Shown piece after piece: positions 18,467 to 26,666 of a DNA stretch of 64,000 nucleotides. The notes under the pieces were generated by a model that saw only the letters and a program-made list of their open reading frames with translations, did not search any database and was not told the origin of the DNA. The stretch's first letter is position 1. Each line of letters starts with the position of its first letter. A program made the translations under genes and the position numbers. The DNA is from VRUE01 sp963774555. Lineage in GTDB: Bacteria > Actinomycetota > Thermoleophilia > Solirubrobacterales > 70-9. The DNA lies in assembly GCA_963774555.1 (NCBI GenBank), contig CAVZFL010000001.1, positions 992,001 to 1,056,000 of the forward strand, in the 5' to 3' direction.

Positions 18467-19657
18467 CCGAGCGGGTGCTGATCGCCGGCGGCGGCATCGC
18501 GGGCCTCGAGGCCGCGCTCGCCCTGCGCGAACTCAGCGACGGGCAGGCCCGGGTCGAGCTGCGCGACCCGCGCCGCGAGTTCGTCTTCCGTCCCTTCGCG
18601 GTTGGCGAGCCCTACGGCTCGGCGCGGATCTTCCGCTATGACCTGGGCCGCCTGGCCGAGCGCTGCGGCGCCAGCTTCCACCACGACGGCGTCGTCTCGG
18701 TCGATCCTCAGCGCCACCTCGCGATCAGCCGCGACGGCGAGCGCATCCCCTACGACCGGCTGATCGTCGCCAACGGCGCGCGCATGCTCTGGTCCGTGCA
18801 GGGCGCCGTCACCTTCTGGGGGGTTGCCGACGAAGGGCAGGTCGGCGACGTGATCGCTGACCTGCGGGCCGGCCGCCTGCGCAACCTGGTCTTCACCATG
18901 CCCGGCGGCCACAGCTGGGCCCTGCCGCTCTACGAGCTGGCGCTGCTGGGCGCCACCGAGCTCGCCAGGGGCGACGACGGACGCCGCGGCTGACGATCGT
19001 CACCCCCGAGGACGCGCCGCTGGAGATCTTCGGCCGCCGCGCGGCCGAGCAGATGGCCGAGCTGCTGGGGGAGCGCGGAGTCGAGCTGCGTCACCGGCGC
19101 CCACCCGGTCAAGCTCGAGGGCGGGCAGCTCCAGCTGGCGCCGGGCGATCCGATCGAGGCCGACGCGGTGGTCAGCCTGCCGCGGCTGGAGGGCCGGCGG
19201 ATCGACGGGATCCCGCACGACCCGGACGGGTTCGTCGGGGTCGACGAGCACGGTCGGGTGATCGGGCTCGACGACGTCTACGCGGCCGGCGACGTCACCT
19301 CCTTCCCGATCAAGCAGGGAGGGGTGGCGACGCAGCAGGCCGACGCGGTCGCGGAAGCGATCGCCGCCGCCAGTCGGGTGGCGATCGAGCCCGAGCCCTT
19401 CGACCCGATTCTGCGTGGCGTGCTCTGGACCGGTCGCGAGCCGCGCTACCTCTAGCGGCAGGCCGACCGGCGGCCACGGCGAAGCCTCGAGCCTCAGCGA
19501 GCAGCCGCCGTGGCCGGCGCAGGGCGGCAAGGTGATCGGCCGCTACCTGAGCCCGCTGCTCGACGCGCTCGCGGCCGAGGCGGAAGCCGACGCCGCCCTG
19601 AGGCCAGGCGATCGATTCCCCTTCGCACCGCTCCTCGCGCTGCTGATCGGGTCATGA
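18463..19657 (+). CDS. FAD/NAD(P)-dependent oxidoreductase, NDH-2/SQR-like (frameshifted)
   Basis: Starts TERVLIAGGGIAGLEAALAL, the FAD dinucleotide fold, then RIPYDRLIVANGARM. The end has the second FAD motif GVDEHGRVIGLDDVYAAGDV with TSFPIKQGGVATQQADAVAE, typical of NDH-2, sulfide:quinone reductase and related flavoproteins. Frame changes occur near 18,980, near 19,095 and at 19,453, where TAG looks like TAC with an added base. The natural end (PTGGHGEASSLSEQPPWPAQ and GKVIGRYLSPLLDAL) therefore lies at 19,655-19,657. The redox cysteines that mark sulfide:quinone reductases are not seen. The electron acceptor is unknown. Confidence 0.75.
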
Positions 19658-19664
19658 TTAGGCG

Positions 19665-20398
19665 GTGAGCGACGCCCTCGTCCAGCGCTACCGCGCCGCC
19701 CGCCGCGATCGCGACCTCGCCGTGCTCGAGGGTTTCCACGCGCTCAAGCACGCGCTGCGCTTCGGCGCCGTGCTGGAGCAGGCGGCCGCCTCGGAGCCCG
19801 AGGAGCTGGACCGTCTGGCCGCCGAGCTGGCGCCCGATCTGGCCGGTTCGCTGGCCGCGAGGGTGACGCCGGTAACGGAGGTGGTGCTGGCGCAGATGGC
19901 GCCGCAGGCGCCGCGCACCGGCGTGATCGCGATCGCCAGGCGACCCCGGGTGGACCTGCGGCAGACGCTCGCCGACGCCCGCCCGGCGCCGGTCGTCCTG
20001 CTCGAGGACCCGCGCACGATGGGCAACATGGGCGCCTGCGTGCGGGTCGCCGCCGCCGCCGACGCGGCTGCGGTGCTGAGCACCGGCGACAACGACCCCT
20101 GGCACCCCGAGGCGCTGCGCGGCGCCGCCGGCCTGCATTTCGCCCTGCCCGTCGCCGCGCTCGAGAGCTTCCCGACTGCGACCGGCCGCTGGTCGCGATC
20201 GATCCCGAGGGCGAGCCGCTCGACCGGGCGACGCTGGCGCCGCGCTCGATCCTCGCCTTCGGCACCGAGCGCTACGGGCTCAGCCCGGCGCTGCTGGAGC
20301 GTGCCGACGCCCGCCTGTCGATCCCGATGCGCGACGGCGTCTCCAGCCTCAACCTGGCCACCGCGGTTGCCGCTGTGCTTTTTTCGCAGCGCCTTTGA
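19665..20398 (+). CDS. SpoU/TrmH-family RNA 2'-O-methyltransferase (one frameshift)
   Basis: From GTG 19665. An N-terminal substrate-binding region is followed by the SPOUT knot: APVVLLEDPRTMGNMGACVR (motif 1 with the key Asn and Arg), ILAFGTERYGLSPALLERAD (motif 2) and LSIPMRDGVSSLNLATAVAA (motif 3). These enzymes methylate ribose in tRNA or rRNA from SAM. Near 20,180 one base appears lost (GCGAC for GCGGAC), and the second half continues to TGA 20,396-20,398. The exact target nucleotide cannot be told. Confidence 0.8.
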
Positions 20399-20431
20399 AC
20401 CTCGGCGGCGGTGGTTCCGTAGACCTGCCCG

Positions 20432-20770
20432 ATGAAGCGATTTGTCGCCTGCACGGCCCTCGCCGCCGCCCTCTTCGCCTCGCAGGCGGCGACCGCCTCG
20501 CAGCCCGGGCCGGCGCAGGCGAGCGGGGCGAAGATGGTGGACATCAACCACTTCGCCTTCCACCCGCCCAAGCTCGAAGTGGCCAAGGGCGGGCGGGTCG
20601 TCTTCTCCAACTCCGCCGGCATCGCCCATACGGCAACCGACAGCGGCGTCTTCGACACCGGTCACATCAAGCCCGGCCACTCGGTCACGGTTCGCTTCAC
20701 GCAGAAGGGGACGTTCAGCTACCACTGCACGATCCACACCTTCATGCACGGCAAGATCGTCGTCGGCTGA
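20432..20770 (+). CDS. Secreted cupredoxin-like copper protein
   Basis: A 112-aa protein with a signal peptide (KRFVACTALAAALFASQAAT). A plastocyanin/azurin-like fold follows: INHFAFHPPKLEVAKGGRVV, then GIAHTATD with the first His ligand, and near the end YHCTIHTFMHG with Cys, His and Met ligands. All four type 1 copper ligands are present. It probably shuttles electrons outside the membrane. Single gene, 31 bases after the methyltransferase stop. Confidence 0.85.
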   Translation: MKRFVACTALAAALFASQAATASQPGPAQASGAKMVDINHFAFHPPKLEVAKGGRVVFSNSAGIAHTATDSGVFDTGHIKPGHSVTVRFTQKGTFSYHCTIHTFMHGKIVVG

Positions 20771-20812
20771 GATAGCCTCGTCTAACTCCCGCCAACGTCG
20801 AAAGGATCAACC

Positions 20813-21202
20813 GTGCCGTTTGCCGACATCAACATCGGAGAAGCGCTCCTCGTCGCCTTCGAGGTGTTCTTCTTCGTGATCTGGATCTGGATTCTGATCA
20901 CGATCCTCACCGACCTCTTCCGCGACCACGAGACCTCGGGCTGGGTCAAGGCGGCCTGGGTGCTGTTCCTGGTCTTCATCCCGTTCCTGACCGCGCTGAT
21001 CTACCTGATCGCCCGCGGTAGCGGCATGCGCGACCGCACGATCAAGGCCCAGGCGGAGGCGAAGCAGCACTTCGACTCCTACGTGCGCGAACAGGCGCAC
21101 ACCACGCCCGCCGACGAACTGCACAAGCTCAACGAGCTGAAGGAAAAGGGCGCTCTCTCGGCCGAGGAGTTCGACAAGGCAAAGGCGAAGCTGCTCTCTT
21201 AG
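20813..21202 (+). CDS. Membrane protein with PLDc_N-like helices and SHOCT tail
   Basis: A 129-aa protein. Two N-terminal membrane helices (VAFEVFFFVIWIWILITILT and AAWVLFLVFIPFLTALIYLI) separated by a short charged loop fit the PLDc_N arrangement. The C-terminus (ADELHKLNELKEKGALSAEE then FDKAKAKLLS) is a textbook SHOCT motif. Such proteins are widespread in actinobacteria with no proven role. RBS-like GAAAGGA precedes GTG 20813. Its end overlaps the GAP-family gene tail-to-tail by four bases. Confidence 0.85.
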   Translation: MPFADINIGEALLVAFEVFFFVIWIWILITILTDLFRDHETSGWVKAAWVLFLVFIPFLTALIYLIARGSGMRDRTIKAQAEAKQHFDSYVREQAHTTPADELHKLNELKEKGALSAEEFDKAKAKLLS

Positions 21203-21876
21203 AGCACGCCGAGCAAGCCGCGCGCGACCAGGTAGAGCCCGACCGTCGTCGCCACGACGATCACTATCTGGCGCGCGTGGCGCGCCATCCACCCGTTCAG
21301 CCCTTCGACCTTCGCCTGGGTCTCCTGCGGCGCGAAGGAGTAGCCCAGCAGCGGCACCTCGGCGAGGACGAACATGATCAGGTTGAAGACGACGATCGCG
21401 AACAGCTGGCGACCGAAGCCGGCTTGGCCCTGGGCGATGTCCTTGAGCGCGACCAGGTAGAAGGCGCCGGGAAGGTTGAGGACGACGCCGACGGCGAAGG
21501 CGATCGGCGCGGTGCCGCGGCTGAGCACGCGCTGGGACCAGGGGTCGCGGGCGGGGCGGTCGGTTTTGCGCTCGCGCCGGCGCTCCTCGAGCCGGGCGTC
21601 GCGGTCGGTCGCCAGCACGTAGGCGACGATCAGGGCGAGGAAGCCGACGGTGAAGTTGACGATCGGGTCGGCGGCGGGGCTCGATCCCGAGAGGGCGTCG
21701 AGGCCGCTGAGCGAGCTGACGATCGCCGCGCCGACGGCGATGCTGGTCAGCATGCCGCCGAACAGGTAGGCGGCGAGCAGCCGCTGCGGGCGCGGCCGGT
21801 GCAGCACCACGATCACCACCGCGAGGATCGCGGGGGAGACCGCAGAGGCGACGGCAAGGATCAGGACGTTGAGCAC
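21199..21876 (-). CDS. GAP-family membrane protein
   Basis: A 225-aa protein with six membrane segments: LNVLILAVASAVSPAILAVV, LLAAYLFGGMLTSIAVGAAI, IVNFTVGFLALIVAYVLATD, APIAFAVGVVLNLPGAFYLV, LFAIVVFNLIMFVLAEVPLL and QIVIVVATTVGLYLVARGL. The order and the LNLPGAFYLVAL motif fit the GAP (Sap) family, linked in mycobacteria to surface glycolipid export. A basic cytoplasmic loop (RLEERRRERKTDRPARDP) lies in the middle. GTG start at 21876. The 31-bp repeat copy lies 34 bases upstream. Confidence 0.8.
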   Translation of the reverse strand: MLNVLILAVASAVSPAILAVVIVVLHRPRPQRLLAAYLFGGMLTSIAVGAAIVSSLSGLDALSGSSPAADPIVNFTVGFLALIVAYVLATDRDARLEERRRERKTDRPARDPWSQRVLSRGTAPIAFAVGVVLNLPGAFYLVALKDIAQGQAGFGRQLFAIVVFNLIMFVLAEVPLLGYSFAPQETQAKVEGLNGWMARHARQIVIVVATTVGLYLVARGLLGVL

Positions 21877-21909
21877 GGCGCCGCGAGCCTAATCGTCGGA
21901 TCAGTCGCG

Positions 21910-21940
21910 ATTTCTCCTGCACGTACCGAGAATCTGCAAG
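21910..21940. repeat. 31-bp direct repeat, left copy
   Basis: Begins ATTTCTCCTGCACGTACC and ends GAGAATCTGCAAG. An identical 31-base copy in the same orientation is at 30,234-30,264, and flanks differ immediately on both sides. The pair encloses 8.3 kb carrying four surface-protein genes. It could be an attachment or duplication scar, or a shared regulatory site. Confidence 0.85.
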
Positions 21941-22011
21941 CGTCGCCCGGGCCGAAATCTAAATGAGAATGGCCTTGAATGAACCAACGGTGTTCCACTG
22001 AAAGAACTTTG

Positions 22012-22040
22012 TTGACTTTAATAGGAACCCGTGGTAGAAC
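22012..22040 (+). promoter_or_regulatory. Sigma-70-type promoter for the TTA-rich secreted protein
   Basis: TTGACT at 22,012-22,017, a 17-base spacer and TAGAAC at 22,035-22,040. The leader that follows is about 85 bases and contains a small GCGGGC/GCCCGC hairpin. This is the clearest housekeeping promoter in the window because the local GC is low. Confidence 0.55.
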
Positions 22041-22132
22041 TACTGCGGGCGAGGAGAGTATCCACTTGCCCGCAACAAAACCCAGTAACCAAAACCTCCG
22101 ACCCTCAGGGGCCGGAAGAGGGAGATATTTCC

Positions 22133-22843
22133 ATGCGATTTACCAAGGTTCTCGGCCTTGCAGCTGTCGCTGCCGTGGCCGCAATGGCGTTCATCGGCAC
22201 TGCCACGGCAGCCGCTGCGCACGAAGTAGTTCTGTGCGATGAATTAGTCGCTTTATGCCCGGATAATCACTTATGGCCAGCCGGGTCGTTAGCTTTAGCA
22301 TTAGCTAAAAACCCGAAGTTGGTATCGGAAATTCTCGGTACCCCATTCGTGGTGGAATGCGAAGACTCGTTAACTGTCATCGAACTCAAAGCCAGTATGG
22401 GCAACCCCTTGCCGGGATCGATCACGTCGCTGGAATTCGGCAAATTACCAACGCCGACCTTAGGCGAAAACTGTACGGGATGCACGAAAGGAATTCACTC
22501 TGCCACGCCACTCACTGGCAATCTCGAAATGAGTGGGGAAGAATATTTCCTGGCGGGCAGCGGGAAAGCAACCCTCTTAGGGTGTCCCTTCAGCACCACC
22601 TGTATTTACGGTGGCTCTGTGAAATCAAAAATAGAGCACAATGGCTCGCATCCTCTGCATGAAGGTAACAACCTCGCGCAGATCTTAATCAAAGAAACGC
22701 TGACAAAGCAGTCCGGCAGCAGCGGCATCTGCCCGAGTACTGGCCTGTGGGAAGCTAACTACGTGCTGTACTTAGTGCACTATGAAGACCCCGTCACACA
22801 TGAAAAAAAATTAGGCTTAGGCTGGCCGTCGTTAGACGAATAA
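22133..22843 (+). CDS. Secreted protein with atypical, TTA-rich codon use
   Basis: A 236-aa protein. ATG 22133 follows GGAAGAGGGAG by nine bases. Signal peptide RFTKVLGLAAVAAVAAMAFI with a TATAAAA cleavage region. The mature part has eight cysteines in pairs (VVLCDELVALCPDN, FVVECEDS, NCTGCTKG, LLGCPFSTTCIYGG) suggesting disulfides, and ends GLGWPSLDE. About 15 leucines use TTA, a codon almost absent from neighbouring genes, and GC is close to 50 %. This points to foreign origin or translational control through a rare tRNA. It is monocistronic with its own promoter and terminator. No family recognised. Confidence 0.8.
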   Translation: MRFTKVLGLAAVAAVAAMAFIGTATAAAAHEVVLCDELVALCPDNHLWPAGSLALALAKNPKLVSEILGTPFVVECEDSLTVIELKASMGNPLPGSITSLEFGKLPTPTLGENCTGCTKGIHSATPLTGNLEMSGEEYFLAGSGKATLLGCPFSTTCIYGGSVKSKIEHNGSHPLHEGNNLAQILIKETLTKQSGSSGICPSTGLWEANYVLYLVHYEDPVTHEKKLGLGWPSLDE

Positions 22844-22907
22844 GCTAGTTCGACGCTATTAGGTAACGCCGTGCTCTTGATCTTGAGAGCGGCAAGGATC
22901 GAAAAGG

Positions 22908-22939
22908 AGAAGGGCCGCGCTGCAAAGCGCGGCCCTTCT
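22908..22939 (+). terminator. Strong hairpin terminator with GCAA loop
   Basis: A perfect 14-bp stem (AGAAGGGCCGCGCT against AGCGCGGCCCTTCT) closes on a GCAA tetraloop, 65 bases after the stop of the TTA-rich gene. No U-tract follows, which is common for terminators in GC-rich actinobacteria. Confidence 0.7.
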
Positions 22940-23063
22940 CACGTAAGCAGCTTAGGCCGCTTAAAAACCCGAATGTTTTTTGACAGAACTAGTGACGTAC
23001 CGTAAAGTTGCGGACGACAGCTCGGGCTTGGGATGAGTCTGAGGCGGGGACGGGTTGGGAGAT

Positions 23064-26000
23064 ATGGAGTCGAACCGGGCAGGGGAAAAGGTGGGAGCCG
23101 ATTTGCGGGAGAGGTTTGGCTGCTCTTGTGTGGCAATGGCTATTTGTGCGGTTCTGGCCTTGTGGGCACCTGCCCCGGGGGCCCATGCAGCCGTGGAAAA
23201 CCCCTTCGACCACAGCTTCGACCCGGTTCTGTCGCTGGAAGGCGATTGCAACGGCGAGGACGGTGCCGCCGATCCCGGCTGTCCTTACTCGCCGCCTCCG
23301 CTGGGCCCGCAGCCGTTCCAGCTCCCCTGCGGGAGTGCCACCGACCCGCACGGTGACATCTATGTCGCCAATCCGACCGAAGGAACTGGCGGGCGGATCG
23401 ATGTTTTTGACCCGAAAGGCCAATTCCTCGCGGAGATCCCCAATACAAAGGAACCGTGCAGAATCGCGGTTGATTCGGCCGGGAATCTCTATGTGATTGA
23501 GAATACGCCGCTCAGCCTCAACGGGCCCCGCGAGATGATCCGCTACGAGCCCAGCTCCTACCCGCCCGAGAAAGAAACCACGTACACGGTGGGCGCGACC
23601 TTCGAATTCGTCGCCAAAAACGGTGGCGATCTGTGCAGTGCGCCCAATGGGGTTGCGATCGATCCGTCCAACGATCACCTCTACGTCAGCCACCTCTGTC
23701 GAGTCGAGGAGTACGGCTCCGCCGCCGAAGGTACGCCGCTCAATCCCCTGTTCAGGTGCTGTATCGGCGAAGGTCCTGACGTGCAGCTCTTGACCGGCGG
23801 GTTGGATGTCTATGGCGCAAACCATGACGTCTATGTGACCGAAGGCAACCTGCACAATCCTGCCGCGGTTTTGATGTTCGATGCTACCGGCAACCTGACG
23901 TGCACCTTGGAAGGTGGAGAAACGGAAACGCCCAGCGGGGAATTCGACTTCGAAGTCATTGGGGGTGCGATCGCGGTCGACCAAGCGGACGGAGAGCTCT
24001 ATGTCGTCGACCTGAAGCATCGGCTCATAGATCAGTTCCAGCTCGATGGCAACGGCGGCGAAGGGTGCCCTCAATACTCATATGCCCATCGACTTCCGGA
24101 AGCGAATAAATCGCTAAAAGTCGATCCATTGCACGTTGACGTGGGGGTTGATGCATCCTGTCGGACCGGACTCGAACTGAGCGAATCCTGCAATGTGGGT
24201 GAAAAATACGATAGCCCCAACGAAGGCGAGGTCTTCCTCACCACGGGGACAAACGCGTCGAACTCACACTTGTACGCCTTCAAGCCGAAGGTTATCGGCC
24301 CGCCTGAGGTCCGCGGCCAGACGGCCAACGAAGTGGGAGAAACCGAAGCCGTGCTCGAAGCGGAATTGAACCCACAGAATCTCGAGACTCGTTATCACTT
24401 CGAGTACGTCAGCCAGGCGGAGTTCGAAGCAAATGGCTACGTAGATGCGAGCAGGGTCCCAATCCCAGACGGGGAGATCAGCGGCGGGGTGGCCTTCACC
24501 CCGGTGACCGCGGCTATCACCGGCCTCGGTAGAGGCGTGGACTACCGCTTCCGTCTGGTTGGCAGTAATTGCGAAGCCGAAGGCGCGGAAGGCGAGTGTC
24601 TCACCCTGGGCGAAGGCAGCCCGGGGAGCGAGGGTAAAGATGGGAGTTTCGCAACCTACGCATCGCCGCCAACGTTGTCGAGCTGCCCCAACGCGGCTTT
24701 GCGCACCGGCAGTTCGGCTACCTTGCCCGACTGCCGCGCCTATGAGCTGGTTACGCCGGCTGACACGAACGGGCGTGTGCCCAACGTGGCGATGCTTGGC
24801 GGGGCGTTCGGCGATATCGGCTTCGACACTGCGCTGGCCTCCGCGGGCGGGGAAAGCGTCATCTTCGGCTCTCACTCCGGTGCGCTGCCCGGGATCGGCG
24901 GCGGCGGACTCCTCGATACCTTTGAGGCGCGGCGCGGCGAAGCCGGTTGGCAGAGCCATTTCACCGGCGTCTCGGGGGCTCAGGGGACCTTGGTGAACTT
25001 CGGCGGTATCTCCCCCGATCACCTTTACTCCCTCTGGGAGGTGTATGGCAGCGAGGGAAGCCTCGCCGATCCCATCGAAGGTCGTGCCAGATACCTGCGG
25101 GTCCCCCCCGGTGCCAAAGTGAGTCCCAACTGTGCAGTCGAAGACGAGCCGGAAGGTCGCTTCCAGTGGCTCGGTTGCGGAAGCCTCGGCGTTGAACCGC
25201 GTGCGCGCGGGAGCTGGATCACCGCCGGCGGTGATCACGTCATTTTTTCCACCGACTCAAACATTGGGCCGGCGAGGCAGCTGGAGGAAAATTGCGCCGC
25301 CTCCGGAGCGGGCGCTATTTATGATCGTGCTCCCGGCGGGACGACTCACTGTGTATCGCTCTTGCCTGGCGACATCACTCCTGCAGGGCCATCCACCCTG
25401 GAGGGCATTTCGGCAGATGGTTCGACCGTCGCCTTCAAGTTCGGTGCCTTGCTCTACGCGCGGATCGACGATGCGGAGACCGTGGAGGTAGCCGCCGGCG
25501 GTGCCACCTTTGGTGGCATCTCGGCGAACGGCGATCGGGTCTTCTACCTTCAAGGCGATGATATTTTCGCCTGCGATTTGGCCACAGGGGGTTGTGCGGG
25601 TGAAGGCGCCCATGCGCCGATGCCGGTCGGCTCCGGCAACGAATCGACCTTGGTCAACGTTTCCGCCGACGGCTCTCACGTCTACTTTGTTTCCAGGGCC
25701 GCTCTCACCGGAGAAGAAGAGAACGAACAGGGCATCACGGCAAAAGCGGGCGAGGAAAACCTCTACGTTTGGAATGGATCGGCTGTCGGCTTCATCGCGA
25801 TCATTGACTCAGTCGACGTCAGTGGCGAAGGCGGCTCCCCCGGGCTGGGGAATTGGGTCAGCGGCGTTCTGGACAGCACGCCCACTCCCACTAGCGGTCC
25901 TGCCAACGACCCCTCGCGCACGACCCCCAACGGTAGCGTCTTCGTCTTCGAGTCGCGCGCCGAGCTGACCGGCTACGCAAGCGGCGGACACGGGGAGGTG

Positions 26001-26666
26001 TACCGCTACGCGGCGGCCGGTGCAGGCAAGCGGCTCCGCTGCGTGTCCTGTAACCCGACCGGTGTGCCAGCCGCATCCGACGCCCAACTGGAGTCACTCC
26101 CGTCCAGCTCGCCGCAGATCGATCTCTTCCCGCCAACCAACGCGCTCAGTCATATCGCCAACGTCTCGGTCGACGGTAGAAAGGTCTTCTTCCAGAGCGC
26201 CGACCGACTCGTCTCCGGAGACGGTGACGGCAGGGTAGATATCTATGAGTGGGAGGCGCAGGGTGAAGGCGGCTGCGAGCGAGAAGCCGGCTGCCTGTCT
26301 CTTATCTCTTCTGGTTCCAGCAAGGAGGACGACTATCTCTACGCGATGACACCCGATGGTTCAGATGTCTTCTTCCTCAGCAGCGACACGCTCATTGCCC
26401 AGGACCCCGACAACACCCCTTCGATCTATGACGCACGGGTTGATGGCGGGTTCCAGTCACAGTCCGGACCGGCGCCCGAATGCTTGGGTGAAGCTTGTCA
26501 GCCGACCGTCGCGGCGCCCGAGGGCGTGACCCCGAACAGCGCAAGCTTCAAAGGCCCCGGCAACCCGGGCTATCACAAGAAACGTGGTGGACGCCACCAT
26601 AAGAAACGCCGGCATCAAGGCCGCACTCACAGGCGCACACACGCAAAGCGGGGAGCTGCGCGATGA
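23064..26666 (+). CDS. Large secreted NHL/beta-propeller surface protein
   Basis: About 1,200 aa. ATG 23064 is preferred (GGGAG close upstream); TTG 23055 is possible. Hydrophobic export segment VAMAICAVLALWAPAPGAHA. NHL-type repeats follow (ATDPHGDIYVANPTEG, RIAVDSAGNLYVIENT, GVAIDPSNDHLYVSHLC, AIAVDQADGELYVVDLKHR). Near residue 430 comes a fibronectin III-like unit (TEAVLEAELNPQNLETRYHF to GVDYRFRLVG), then a TolB/PD40-like second propeller with recurring ISADGSTVAFKFG, ISANGDRVFYLQGD, VSADGSHVYFVSR and VSVDGRKVFFQSADR. It ends in a Lys/Arg/His-rich tail that may hold it to the envelope. The next gene overlaps it by ATGA. Confidence 0.85.
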   Translation: MESNRAGEKVGADLRERFGCSCVAMAICAVLALWAPAPGAHAAVENPFDHSFDPVLSLEGDCNGEDGAADPGCPYSPPPLGPQPFQLPCGSATDPHGDIYVANPTEGTGGRIDVFDPKGQFLAEIPNTKEPCRIAVDSAGNLYVIENTPLSLNGPREMIRYEPSSYPPEKETTYTVGATFEFVAKNGGDLCSAPNGVAIDPSNDHLYVSHLCRVEEYGSAAEGTPLNPLFRCCIGEGPDVQLLTGGLDVYGANHDVYVTEGNLHNPAAVLMFDATGNLTCTLEGGETETPSGEFDFEVIGGAIAVDQADGELYVVDLKHRLIDQFQLDGNGGEGCPQYSYAHRLPEANKSLKVDPLHVDVGVDASCRTGLELSESCNVGEKYDSPNEGEVFLTTGTNASNSHLYAFKPKVIGPPEVRGQTANEVGETEAVLEAELNPQNLETRYHFEYVSQAEFEANGYVDASRVPIPDGEISGGVAFTPVTAAITGLGRGVDYRFRLVGSNCEAEGAEGECLTLGEGSPGSEGKDGSFATYASPPTLSSCPNAALRTGSSATLPDCRAYELVTPADTNGRVPNVAMLGGAFGDIGFDTALASAGGESVIFGSHSGALPGIGGGGLLDTFEARRGEAGWQSHFTGVSGAQGTLVNFGGISPDHLYSLWEVYGSEGSLADPIEGRARYLRVPPGAKVSPNCAVEDEPEGRFQWLGCGSLGVEPRARGSWITAGGDHVIFSTDSNIGPARQLEENCAASGAGAIYDRAPGGTTHCVSLLPGDITPAGPSTLEGISADGSTVAFKFGALLYARIDDAETVEVAAGGATFGGISANGDRVFYLQGDDIFACDLATGGCAGEGAHAPMPVGSGNESTLVNVSADGSHVYFVSRAALTGEEENEQGITAKAGEENLYVWNGSAVGFIAIIDSVDVSGEGGSPGLGNWVSGVLDSTPTPTSGPANDPSRTTPNGSVFVFESRAELTGYASGGHGEVYRYAAAGAGKRLRCVSCNPTGVPAASDAQLESLPSSSPQIDLFPPTNALSHIANVSVDGRKVFFQSADRLVSGDGDGRVDIYEWEAQGEGGCEREAGCLSLISSGSSKEDDYLYAMTPDGSDVFFLSSDTLIAQDPDNTPSIYDARVDGGFQSQSGPAPECLGEACQPTVAAPEGVTPNSASFKGPGNPGYHKKRGGRHHKKRRHQGRTHRRTHAKRGAAR

